Assembly (NCBI GenBank): GCA_964564865.1
Contig: CAZMDA010000007.1
Location: 1 to 64,000, forward strand
DNA: 64,000 nucleotides
From: RBG-16-66-20 sp964564865
GTDB lineage: Bacteria > Pseudomonadota > Gammaproteobacteria > Burkholderiales > SG8-39
Reading direction: 5' to 3'
Both the position numbers and the translations under genes were made by a program. Positions 1 through 8,248 of the stretch are shown here, in pieces. How positions within the stretch are numbered: the stretch's first letter is position 1; each line of letters opens with the position of its first letter. A model generated the notes under the pieces. That model worked only from the letters and a program-made list of their open reading frames with translations, searched no databases and had not been told where the DNA came from.

Positions 1-72
1 TCCAGTCTCTCAAACTCAGTCCGAATGAGCAGAAACAACCTATTGGGCCATCACATCTAGGGGCCCGCAACC
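1..72. other. A/T-richer leader before livM, no gene recognised
   Basis: About 60 bases clearly poorer in G+C than anything in the next 30 kb. One plus-strand frame is open from base 1 to a TAG at 58-60, but its 19 residues do not resemble the C-terminus of LivH, the permease that normally precedes livM. It may be noncoding leader, a remnant, or a contig-edge effect. No ribosome binding site or promoter is convincing. Confidence 0.3.
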
Positions 73-1146
73 GTGCGCTTCATCTTCAAGACCGACTACG
101 AGCAGGACATCCGCCTCTTCAAGCACGGCGGCCAGCGCTTCTGGTACGGCGTGCTCGCCGTGGCGCTGCTGCTGGCGCCCTGGTGGGCCGGCGAGTACGT
201 CATGTCGCAGCTGCACTTCATCCTGATCTACTCCATCGTCGGCTTCGGCCTGATGATGCTCACCGGCTTCACCGGCCAGGTGTCCCTGGGCCACGCCGCG
301 TTCCTCGCCGTGGGCGCCTACACCGAGGCGCTGCTGCAGGCCGCGGGCGTGCCGTTCTTCATCTCCATCAGCTGCGCGGCGCTGTTCGCCGCGGTGGTGG
401 GGATCATCGTCGGCCTGCCGGCGCTGCGCCTGAAGGGCATCTACCTCACCATCGCCACGCTCGCCTTCAACGTCATCGTCGAGGAGATCATCGCGCGCTG
501 GCATTCGCTCACCGGCGGCAACGAGGGCAAGCACCTGAAGCCGGTGCAGGTCCTGGGCTGGGAGCTGGAGTCGGACGCGGAGTTCTACTACCTGTGCCTC
601 GCGCTGACGGTGCTCTGCTGCCTCGCCTGCGTCAACCTGCTGCGCTCGCCCACGGGCCGGGCCTTCGTCGCGATCCGCGATTCCGAGGTGTCGGCCTCCT
701 GCATGGGCGTGCACCTGGCCAAGTACAAGACCGTCGCCTTCGCATTCTCCGCCGCGCTCACCGGCATCGGCGGCGCGCTCTACGCCCACAAGCTCGCCTT
801 CATCTCCCCCGAGCAGTTCACCCTGTTCCAGTCCATCGAGCTGATCACGATCGTGATCCTGGGCGGCATCGGCTTCCTGCACGGCGCGGTGCTGGGCGCG
901 ACCTTCATCATCGTGCTGCCGCAGCTGATCTCGATCGCCAAGGGCTGGCTGCCCGAGGGGCTGGTGCCCGCCGGGATGCAGGCGGTGGTGTTCGGCGTGA
1001 TCCTGATCCTGGTGATCATCTTCGAGCCGCTCGGGCTGTACGGGCGCTGGCTCAAGATCCGCACCTGGTTCGAGCTGTTCCCGTTCTACCGCAAGGGCAT
1101 GTTCCGGCGGCAGAAGAGCTACATGAAGTCCGAGCGCCTGAGGTGA
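73..1146 (+). CDS. livM: Branched-chain amino acid-type ABC transporter permease (LivM)
   Basis: Inner-membrane permease of a hydrophobic-amino-acid (HAAT/Liv) ABC importer. The 357-residue protein is mostly hydrophobic segments. The family stretch TGFTGQVSLGHAAF lies around residues 64-77, and the cytoplasmic coupling loop (TGRAFVAIRDSEVSA, about 194-208) is followed by the usual AFAFSAALTGIGGAL helix. A GTG at 73 is used as start because it is the first in-frame start ahead of the family N-terminus. livG follows after 7 bases and livF after that, so this is one operon; the partner permease livH is not in the window. With an acyl-CoA ligase in the same operon, the substrate may be an organic or aromatic acid rather than leucine; that is inference. 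Confidence 0.92.
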   Translation: MRFIFKTDYEQDIRLFKHGGQRFWYGVLAVALLLAPWWAGEYVMSQLHFILIYSIVGFGLMMLTGFTGQVSLGHAAFLAVGAYTEALLQAAGVPFFISISCAALFAAVVGIIVGLPALRLKGIYLTIATLAFNVIVEEIIARWHSLTGGNEGKHLKPVQVLGWELESDAEFYYLCLALTVLCCLACVNLLRSPTGRAFVAIRDSEVSASCMGVHLAKYKTVAFAFSAALTGIGGALYAHKLAFISPEQFTLFQSIELITIVILGGIGFLHGAVLGATFIIVLPQLISIAKGWLPEGLVPAGMQAVVFGVILILVIIFEPLGLYGRWLKIRTWFELFPFYRKGMFRRQKSYMKSERLR

Positions 1147-1153
1147 CGCGGCG

Positions 1154-1918
<765 letters not shown>

Positions 1919-1920
1919 CC

Positions 1921-2703
1921 GTGGACCAGGGCGCGGACGTGATCCTCGAGCTCGCCAACGTCGAGGCGAGCTACGGCCCGGTGCAGGCCCTGCGCGGGGT
2001 CAGCCTCAGGGTGCCGCGCGGCAAGATCGTCACCGTGCTGGGCGCCAACGGCGCCGGCAAGTCCACCATCCTGAAGACCATCTCCGGGATCATCGACCCG
2101 CGCAAGGGCCAGATCCGCTTCGAGGGCGAGGAGATCCAGCGCCGGGACCCGGCGGTGATCGTGCGCCGCGGCATCGGCCACGTGCCCGAGGGGCGCGAGG
2201 TGTTCCCGCTGCTCACGGTGGAGGAGAACCTGAGGATGGGCGCCTACACCCGCGGCGACCCCGCCGGGGTGGCGAGCGACATCGAGATGGTCTACGGCTA
2301 CTTCCCGATCCTCAAGGAGCGCGCGAAACAGGAGGCGGGCCTGCTCTCCGGCGGCCAGCAGCAGATGCTGGCCATCAGCCGCGCGATGCTGTCGCGGCCC
2401 AAGCTGATGCTGATGGACGAGCCCAGCCTCGGCCTGTCGCCGCTGCTGACGCAGGAGATCTTCCGCATCATCGCGCGCATCAACCGCGAGCAGGGCACCA
2501 CCATCCTGCTGGTGGAGCAGAATGCCAACATGGCGCTGGAGGTGGCCGAGTTCGGCTACGTGCTCGAGGTCGGGCGCATCGTCATGGAAGACACCTGCGC
2601 CAACCTCGCCCGCAAGGAAGACGTGCAGGAGTTCTACCTCGGCATGAAGGCGGAGGGCGTCAGGGGGCAGCGCAGATGGAAAAAGAAGAAGCAATGGCGG
2701 TAG
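1921..2703 (+). CDS. livF: ABC transporter ATP-binding protein (LivF)
   Basis: Second ATPase of the importer, 260 residues. Walker A GANGAGKST is at 41-49, the signature LSGGQ at 142-146, and Walker B LMLMDEPSLGLSP near 162-174. The GTG at 1921, two bases after livG stops, is chosen because it gives the normal LivF N-terminus; the reading frame is open further upstream but only as a shadow of livG. The last 28 bases overlap the start of the downstream acyl-CoA synthetase gene and encode an unusually basic tail (RRWKKKKQWR) not typical of LivF, which suggests the overlap arose by C-terminal extension. Confidence 0.93.
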   Translation: MDQGADVILELANVEASYGPVQALRGVSLRVPRGKIVTVLGANGAGKSTILKTISGIIDPRKGQIRFEGEEIQRRDPAVIVRRGIGHVPEGREVFPLLTVEENLRMGAYTRGDPAGVASDIEMVYGYFPILKERAKQEAGLLSGGQQQMLAISRAMLSRPKLMLMDEPSLGLSPLLTQEIFRIIARINREQGTTILLVEQNANMALEVAEFGYVLEVGRIVMEDTCANLARKEDVQEFYLGMKAEGVRGQRRWKKKKQWR

Positions 2704-4514
2704 CGGACCAGACCACCATCCCGGCGATGTTCTGGGCGGGCGTGCAGTCCCGCGCCGGCCGCACCATCTTCCGGCAGAAGGATTTCGGCCTCTGGCGCGC
2801 GGTGCGCTGGGAGGAACTGGGCCAGGCGGTGCGCGAGACCGGCATGGGCCTGGCCGCGCTCGGCTACGAGCCGGGCGAAGTGGTGTCCATCCTGTCCAAC
2901 ACCAACCAGGAGTGGGTGTTCGCGGACATGGGCGCGCTGTGCGCCGGCGGCGTGGTCAACGGCATCTACCCGACCGACGCCGCGGCGCAGGTCGAGTACC
3001 TGGTGAACGACTCCGGCACGGTGCACGTGTTCGTCGAGGACGACGAGCAGCTGGACAAGGTGCTCGAGGTGCGCGAGCGCCTGCCCGGGCTGCGCAAGAT
3101 CATCGTCTTCGACATGGAGGGCCTGCACGAGCTGGACGACCCGCAGGTGCTGAGCCTGGCGAAGCTGCGCGAGCTGGGCCGCGCCCACGACGCCGCGCAC
3201 CCGGGCGAATGGGAGCGGCGGCTGGCGAGCCGCAAGCCCGAGGACCTCGCGATCCTGGTCTACACCTCCGGCACCACCGGCAAGCCCAAGGGCGCGATGA
3301 TCTCGCACCGGAACATCCTCGCCACCTGCGCCGCCTACCAGGCCGCGTTCCCGCAGGACGAGCGCGACGAGCGCATGGCCTTCCTGCCGCTGTGCCACAT
3401 CGCCGAGCGGGTCGGCGGCGAGTACCATGCCCTGTACACCGGCGCGGTCCTGAACTTCGTCGAGAACCCGGAGACGGTGCCGGAGAACGTGCGCGAGATC
3501 TCGCCCACGGTGTTCACCGCGGTGCCCCGGGTGTGGGAGAAGTTCTACTCCGCGGTGATGATCGGCCTCAAGGAGGCCGGCTGGTTCCAGCAGTGGGCCT
3601 ACAAGCTCGCGATCGGCATCGGCATGCGCCAGGCGAGGCTGCGCGAGGAGAGGAAGCCGGTCCCGGCGGGCCTTGCGCTCGCCTTCTGGCTGGCGCGCGC
3701 GCTGGTGCTGAACAACGTGCGCCGCGCCATCGGCGTGCACCGCGCCCGCGTCCTGATCACCGGCGCGGCGCCGATCTCCCCGGACCTGGTGCGCTGGTAC
3801 ATGGCCCTGGGCCTGGAGATGGTGGAGGTGTGGGGCCAGACCGAGAGCTGCGGCGCGGTGACCGGCAACCCCAGGGGCGCGGTCACCCCGGGCTCCATCG
3901 GGCCGATGATGCCGCCCTCGGAGGTGAAGGTGTCGGAGGATGGCGAGCTGCTGGTGCGCGGCCCGGGCGTGTTCATGGGCTACCTCAACCAGCCCGAGAA
4001 GACCGCCGAGACGCTGAAGGACGGCTGGCTGCACACCGGCGACGTCGGCCGGGTGGACGAGCAGGGCTACTTCTTCATCACCGACCGCATGAAGGACATC
4101 ATCATCACCGCGGGCGGCAAGAACATCACGCCCTCGGAGTTCGAGAACCAGCTCAAGTTCTCCCCGTACATCACCGACGCGGTGGTGATCGGGGAGAAGC
4201 GCCCCTACCTGGTGGCGCTGGTGATGATCGACCACGAGAACGTGGAGCGCTTCGCGCAGGACAACGCCATCCCGTTCTCCAACTTCGCCAGCCTGTGCCG
4301 CCGGCCCGAGGTCCAGGCCCTGGTGCAGGCCGAGATCGACCGCGTGAACAAGCACTTTGCCCGGGTCGAGCAGGTCAAGAAGTTCCGCCTTATCGAGCAG
4401 AAGCTCACCGCCGAGGACGAGGAGCTGACTCCGACCATGAAGCTGAAGCGCAAGCTCGTGAACGAGAAGTACCGGGACCTGATCGAGTCCATGTATGTAC
4501 GCGAGGCGGCATAG
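2676..4514 (+). CDS. AMP-dependent long-chain acyl-CoA synthetase family protein
   Basis: Adenylate-forming CoA ligase (EC 6.2.1.- family): acid + ATP + CoA to acyl-CoA. The 612-residue protein shows the P-loop YTSGTTGKPKG from about residue 196, the LITGAAPISPDL and VWGQTESCG core motifs, the YFFITDRMKDIIITAGGKN hinge and a full C-terminal lid, all as in the long-chain (FadD15/ACSL-like) branch. Start is ATG 2676 inside livF; a second in-frame ATG at 2694 is possible. Placement between livF and a Liv-type receptor gene suggests the imported substrate is activated to its CoA ester on entry. The exact acid is not readable from sequence. Confidence 0.9.
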   Translation: MEKEEAMAVADQTTIPAMFWAGVQSRAGRTIFRQKDFGLWRAVRWEELGQAVRETGMGLAALGYEPGEVVSILSNTNQEWVFADMGALCAGGVVNGIYPTDAAAQVEYLVNDSGTVHVFVEDDEQLDKVLEVRERLPGLRKIIVFDMEGLHELDDPQVLSLAKLRELGRAHDAAHPGEWERRLASRKPEDLAILVYTSGTTGKPKGAMISHRNILATCAAYQAAFPQDERDERMAFLPLCHIAERVGGEYHALYTGAVLNFVENPETVPENVREISPTVFTAVPRVWEKFYSAVMIGLKEAGWFQQWAYKLAIGIGMRQARLREERKPVPAGLALAFWLARALVLNNVRRAIGVHRARVLITGAAPISPDLVRWYMALGLEMVEVWGQTESCGAVTGNPRGAVTPGSIGPMMPPSEVKVSEDGELLVRGPGVFMGYLNQPEKTAETLKDGWLHTGDVGRVDEQGYFFITDRMKDIIITAGGKNITPSEFENQLKFSPYITDAVVIGEKRPYLVALVMIDHENVERFAQDNAIPFSNFASLCRRPEVQALVQAEIDRVNKHFARVEQVKKFRLIEQKLTAEDEELTPTMKLKRKLVNEKYRDLIESMYVREAA

Positions 4515-4555
4515 GATAGAATCGCCAAGCACACTCTCTGGAGGAGGGAATTGAG

Positions 4556-5722
4556 ATGAATCGCACCATCGCAGCACTTGCTACCGCCGCGGCCTTCGGC
4601 TTCGCCGGCCTTGCCCACGCCCAGGGCCAGGGCGTGACCGCGAAGGAGATCGTCCTGGGCACCGCGCAGGACCTGTCCGGCCCGGTGGCGCCGTTCTCCA
4701 AGCCGGCCGTCAACGGCATGCGCATGCGGGTGGACGAGATCAACGCCTCGGGCGGGATCCACGGCCGCAAGATCCGGCTGGTGGTCGAGGACCACGGCTA
4801 CGACCCGAAGAAGGCGGTGCTCGCGGCGCAGAAGATGATCCAGAAGGACCGGATCTTCGCCGCCATCGGCTCGATCGGCACCCCGACCGCCATGGCCGCG
4901 ATGCCGCTGTACCTCGAGAAGGGCGTGCTGCACCTGTTCCCGCTCGCCGCCGCGCGCCAGATGTACGAGCCGCTGCACAAGTACAAGTACTCCTTCGCCG
5001 CCACCTACTTCGACCAGATGCGCGCCGGCCTGAAGCACCTGGTCAAGGACAAGGGCCACAAGCGCATCTGCTCCCTGTACCAGGACGACGACTTCGGGCT
5101 GGAGGTGCACGGCGGCGGCGAGGCGGCGCTCAAGGACCTCGGCATGAAGTACCACGAGGTCACCACCTACAAGCGCGGCGCCACCGACTTCTCCTCGCAG
5201 GTGCAGAAGATGCGCGGCGCCGGCTGCGAGGCGGTGGTCATGGGCACCATCATCCGCGAGACCATCGGCACCATCGCCACGGCGAGGAAGCTGGGCTTCA
5301 ACGCCGACTTCATCGGCACCACCGCCAGCTACACGCACCTGATCCACGCGCTGGGCAAGGGGCTGGTCGAGGGCTTCTATTCGGCCTGCACCAGCAACTA
5401 CCCGTACGCGGACGACGCCTCGGCCAACGTGCGCAACTGGATGGCCAGCTACAAGAAGGCCTACAACGCCGACGGCGACATCTTCGCCGCCTACGGCTAC
5501 GCCATGGTGGGGATGTTTGCCATGGCCGCCGAGAAGGCCGGGCCGAAGCTGACCAACGACAGCTTCGCCAAGGCGCTGGAGAGCATCGTCATCCCGCGCG
5601 ACATGTTCGGCTTCGACGAGCAGCGGTTCACCGCCACCAACCACCTGGGCTCCAACCGGGCGCGCCTGTGCCAGATCCAGGGCGGCAAGTGGGTGACCCT
5701 GACCGACTACCTCACCAACTGA
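4556..5722 (+). CDS. Liv-type ABC transporter substrate-binding protein
   Basis: Periplasmic receptor (Peripla_BP_6 type) for the importer upstream. 388 residues; a signal peptide ends around residue 21 (AAFGFAGLAHAQ), then the family opening KEIVLGTAQDLSGPVAP and the EINASGGIHGRKIRLVVED motif. A strong ribosome binding site (GGAGGAGGG) lies just ahead of the ATG. The gap after the synthetase gene is 41 bases and contains TAGAAT at 4517-4522, a possible extra -10 element that would fit the higher receptor expression usual in ABC systems. Family is clear; ligand unknown. Confidence 0.92.
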   Translation: MNRTIAALATAAAFGFAGLAHAQGQGVTAKEIVLGTAQDLSGPVAPFSKPAVNGMRMRVDEINASGGIHGRKIRLVVEDHGYDPKKAVLAAQKMIQKDRIFAAIGSIGTPTAMAAMPLYLEKGVLHLFPLAAARQMYEPLHKYKYSFAATYFDQMRAGLKHLVKDKGHKRICSLYQDDDFGLEVHGGGEAALKDLGMKYHEVTTYKRGATDFSSQVQKMRGAGCEAVVMGTIIRETIGTIATARKLGFNADFIGTTASYTHLIHALGKGLVEGFYSACTSNYPYADDASANVRNWMASYKKAYNADGDIFAAYGYAMVGMFAMAAEKAGPKLTNDSFAKALESIVIPRDMFGFDEQRFTATNHLGSNRARLCQIQGGKWVTLTDYLTN

Positions 5723-5732
5723 GGCGTCGGCC

Positions 5733-6560
5733 ATGAAGCACGGAAGCGGCGCCTCGCGGCGCCGTTTTTCTTTGGCGCTGGGCGCGCTCGCGCTGGCCGG
5801 CTGCGCGCCGGCGCCGGTGCGCGAGGTCGCCAGCTTCAGCTCGCTGCTCGCCGGCGCCCATCGCCGGCCGGCGAACGTCGCGCGCGACCCGCACCGGCAC
5901 CCCGCGGAGACGCTCGCCTTCTTCGGCGTGCAGCCCGACAGCACCGTGGTGGAGATCCTGCCCGGCAGCGCCGGCTACTACATGGAGATCCTCGCGCCCT
6001 GGCTGGCGGCGCGCGGGCGCTACATCGCCGCCAGCCGCGACGAGCTGGCGGCGCCGCAGTACCTCGCCGACCACCGGCGGCTGCTCGCGCGCCTGCAGGA
6101 GCAGCCCGAGCTCTACGGCAAGGTGGTGGTCACCAAGTTCAACGCCGGCCGGCACGACGTCGCGCCGCCGGGCAGCGCCGATTTCGTCCTCACCTTCCGC
6201 AACCTGCACAACTGGATCGAGCGCGGCGAGGTCGAGGGCGCGCTCGCCGCCTTCCACCGGGCGCTGAAGCCCGGCGGGGTGCTGGGCGTGGTGGACCACC
6301 GCGGCCGCACCGACCTGCCGCAGGAGGCGCAGATGAAGTCCGGCTACGTGCGCGAGGACTACGCCATCCGCGTCATCCAGCGCGCCGGCTTCCGCCTGGC
6401 CGGCGTCTCCGAGGTCAACGCCAACCCGCGCGACACCAAGGACCACCCCGAGGGCGTCTGGACCCTGCCGCCCACATACCGCCTCAAGGACCGGGACCGC
6501 GCCAAGTACGCCGCGATCGGCGAGAGCGACCGCTTCACGCTGCGCTTCGTCCGGCGCTGA
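5733..6560 (+). CDS. Predicted class I methyltransferase-like protein with lipoprotein-type signal (COG4798-like)
   Basis: 275 residues. The N-terminus SRRRFSLALGALALAGC is a basic, twin-arginine-like region plus hydrophobic core ending in a lipobox (LAGC, Cys near residue 25). The mature part has a methyltransferase-like fold: the HPAETLAFFGVQPDSTVVEI segment followed by LPGSAGYYMEILAPWLA in the SAM-binding region, ADFVLTFRNLHNW at the post-II position, and ALKPGGVLGVVDH. This matches the predicted-methyltransferase family COG4798, whose members are often exported. Substrate is unknown. It follows the receptor gene by 10 bases and may be the last gene of the transporter operon. Confidence 0.75.
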   Translation: MKHGSGASRRRFSLALGALALAGCAPAPVREVASFSSLLAGAHRRPANVARDPHRHPAETLAFFGVQPDSTVVEILPGSAGYYMEILAPWLAARGRYIAASRDELAAPQYLADHRRLLARLQEQPELYGKVVVTKFNAGRHDVAPPGSADFVLTFRNLHNWIERGEVEGALAAFHRALKPGGVLGVVDHRGRTDLPQEAQMKSGYVREDYAIRVIQRAGFRLAGVSEVNANPRDTKDHPEGVWTLPPTYRLKDRDRAKYAAIGESDRFTLRFVRR

Positions 6561-6574
6561 GGGGCGGCCGGGGG

Positions 6575-6602
6575 CCGGATGTGCACGATCGTGCACATCC
6601 GG
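6575..6602. repeat. 28-bp perfect palindrome centred on GATC between convergent genes
   Basis: The left arm CCGGATGTGCACGA (6575-6588) is the exact reverse complement of the right arm (6589-6602), with no spacer. It lies between the 3' ends of the methyltransferase-like gene and sbtB. No T-run follows on either side, so it is not a classical intrinsic terminator, though it could act as a bidirectional one. Its core shares the ATGT-n3-CGATCG-n3-ACAT layout with the palindrome at 60769-60798. Confidence 0.75.
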
Positions 6603-6611
6603 GGCCGGCGC

Positions 6612-6920
6612 CTAGGGGAACTTGCCGGGCCGCACCACGGCCGCGTCGCTGACCCAGAGCGTGAGGGCGTAGTCCGGTCCATAGCGCCGCATGATCTCGT
6701 CCACGACGCGCTGCGCGGTGCCGGCGTCGCACAGGACCTTGATCTCGACCGAGCGTCCGCCTTCCCAGTCGCCGCCGCGCTCGCCGCGCGCGCCCCCGCC
6801 CCGGACGTCGCTCAGCGTGTAGCCGCTGGCGCCGGCGTCCCGCAGCGCCTCCAGGACCCGGCGCTCGAGCGCGGTTTCGCAGACGATGGTGAGGAGCTTG
6901 CGCGGATGCAGGGTGCTCAT
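6612..6920 (-). CDS. sbtB: PII-like regulator of SbtA (SbtB-type)
   Basis: Small cytoplasmic signalling protein of the PII superfamily, 102 residues. The order KLLTIVCETALERRVLEAL (beta1-alpha1), GASGYTLSDVRGGGARG (T-loop region) and SVEIKVLCD (beta3) matches SbtB proteins, which in cyanobacteria bind adenine nucleotides and inhibit the bicarbonate transporter SbtA. The C-terminus ends at VRPGKFP and lacks the Cys-containing R-loop extension of cyanobacterial SbtB. The start overlaps the sbtA stop by 4 bases (ATGA), so the two are translationally coupled. Confidence 0.83.
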   Translation of the reverse strand: MSTLHPRKLLTIVCETALERRVLEALRDAGASGYTLSDVRGGGARGERGGDWEGGRSVEIKVLCDAGTAQRVVDEIMRRYGPDYALTLWVSDAAVVRPGKFP

Positions 6921-7858
6921 GTGACTCCGGCGATGCGTGCGGCGAGCTGCTCATAGAGCGGGATCCCGGCCACGAGGTTGAAGGGAAAGGTGACACCGAG
7001 GACGACCGCGATGGACAACGCCGGATTGGCCTCCGGAATCGCCATGCGCATCGTCGCGGGCGCGGCGATGTAGGAAGCGCTGGCGGCCAGGGTCGCCATC
7101 AGGGCGATGCCGCCGTGCGACAGGCCCATCAGCCAGCCGCAGGCCGCGCCGATGACCCCGAACAGGGGCGGCACCAGCAGGCCGAAGCCGATGAGGAAGG
7201 CGCCGGCCTGGCGCAGCGCGGGCAGCTGCGCGCCGACCACGAGCCCCAGCTCCAGGAGGAACAGGCACAGCGCGCCCTTGAACAGGTCGGTGAACAGCGG
7301 CTTGACCGGCGCCACGCCCTCGGGCCCCAGCAGCGCGCCGATCGCCAGGCCGCCCAGCAGCAGCACCACGCTGCGGCCGGCGAGGGCTTCGCGCACCGTG
7401 CCGGCGAGGTTCGCGGCGCGCCCGGTGCCCAGGCGCGCGAGCAGCACGCCGACCAGCAGCCCGGGCACTTCCAGGACGGCGACGAAGTACGGCATGGTCG
7501 GTTCGGACGGGATGTCGCGCGTGTTCAGGTAGGTCAGCCCGGCGGCGAAGGTGACGACGCTCACCGACCCGTAGTGTGCCGCGATCGCCGCGGCGTCGCT
7601 GCGCCCGAGTCGGCCCGGGCCGCGCAGGATGGCGAACGCGATGAGCGGCAGCAGGCAGCCCAGGCCGATCGCGAGCAGGGTCTGGCCGGCGAGCGCGCCG
7701 GCGTCGGCGCGGGCGAGCTCCGCGCCGCCCTTGAGCCCCAGCGCGAGCAGGAGGTAGATCGACAGGGCGTCGTACAGCGGCTCCGGCACGCGCAGGTCCG
7801 AGCGCGCGAGGCGCGCGAGGACCCCCAGCAGGAAGAACAGGACCACCGGGTCGAGCAT
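6917..7858 (-). CDS. sbtA: Sodium-dependent bicarbonate transporter family permease (SbtA)
   Basis: 313-residue integral membrane protein with about ten hydrophobic segments, opening MLDPVVLFFLLGVLARLARS. It carries the family features ALSIYLLLALGLKGGAEL (first repeat), AHYGSVSVVTFAAGL (unwound Ser-rich motif of the Na/HCO3 site) and LFLLELGLVVGAQL (second repeat). SbtA imports bicarbonate with Na+. It follows the PII-like gene of the efflux cluster by 48 bases on the same strand and is coupled to sbtB. No RuBisCO or carboxysome gene is in the window, so whether bicarbonate feeds CO2 fixation or biotin carboxylases cannot be told. Confidence 0.85.
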   Translation of the reverse strand: MLDPVVLFFLLGVLARLARSDLRVPEPLYDALSIYLLLALGLKGGAELARADAGALAGQTLLAIGLGCLLPLIAFAILRGPGRLGRSDAAAIAAHYGSVSVVTFAAGLTYLNTRDIPSEPTMPYFVAVLEVPGLLVGVLLARLGTGRAANLAGTVREALAGRSVVLLLGGLAIGALLGPEGVAPVKPLFTDLFKGALCLFLLELGLVVGAQLPALRQAGAFLIGFGLLVPPLFGVIGAACGWLMGLSHGGIALMATLAASASYIAAPATMRMAIPEANPALSIAVVLGVTFPFNLVAGIPLYEQLAARIAGVT

Positions 7859-7906
7859 CGCTCAGCCTCGCGGTCGGCCGCGCGTGGCGCTGGCTCCCAT
7901 GCGGGA

Positions 7907-8248
7907 TCAGGCCCCGGGCGGCGGCGCGCCGCCCTCCCGGATGCGCCGGAACGACTCCACGGCGCTGATCCAGACCACGCCGTCGCCGGGCTGGCCGGTG
8001 TGGCAGATGTCGCGGATCAGTCCCGCCAGGCGCTCGGCCTGGTCGTCGGGGGCGACGATCTCGATGCGCGCCTTGGCGGAGAAGTCCGTGAGCTCGCTCT
8101 TGATGCCGGCGGGCGCCGGCTTGTCCGGGTGATAGCCCGAGCCTTCCGCGCGCGACACGGTCATGCCGGGGAAGTCCGGGATCCTGCGGAACGCCTCGCG
8201 CACGCGCGCGAGGCGCGCCGGCTGGATCACCGCCTTGATCTCCTTCAC
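7907..8248 (-). CDS. PII family protein linked to metal-efflux RND genes (PII-NG type)
   Basis: 113-residue GlnB-like signalling protein. The B-loop TGQPGDGVVWI and C-loop RIREGG correspond to the nucleotide-binding TGKIGDGKIF and RIRTGE of GlnB. The T-loop region (GSGYHPDKPAPAGIKSEL) differs and lacks the uridylylated Tyr context, so it is not a nitrogen-type GlnB/GlnK. A PII subgroup encoded beside heavy-metal RND pumps is known (PII-NG); this fits by position. The GTG start overlaps the czcA stop (GTGA at 8245-8248), with GGAGGGTGG upstream as ribosome site. Probable role: nucleotide- or metal-dependent control of the pump; inference. Confidence 0.82.
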   Translation of the reverse strand: MKEIKAVIQPARLARVREAFRRIPDFPGMTVSRAEGSGYHPDKPAPAGIKSELTDFSAKARIEIVAPDDQAERLAGLIRDICHTGQPGDGVVWISAVESFRRIREGGAPPPGA

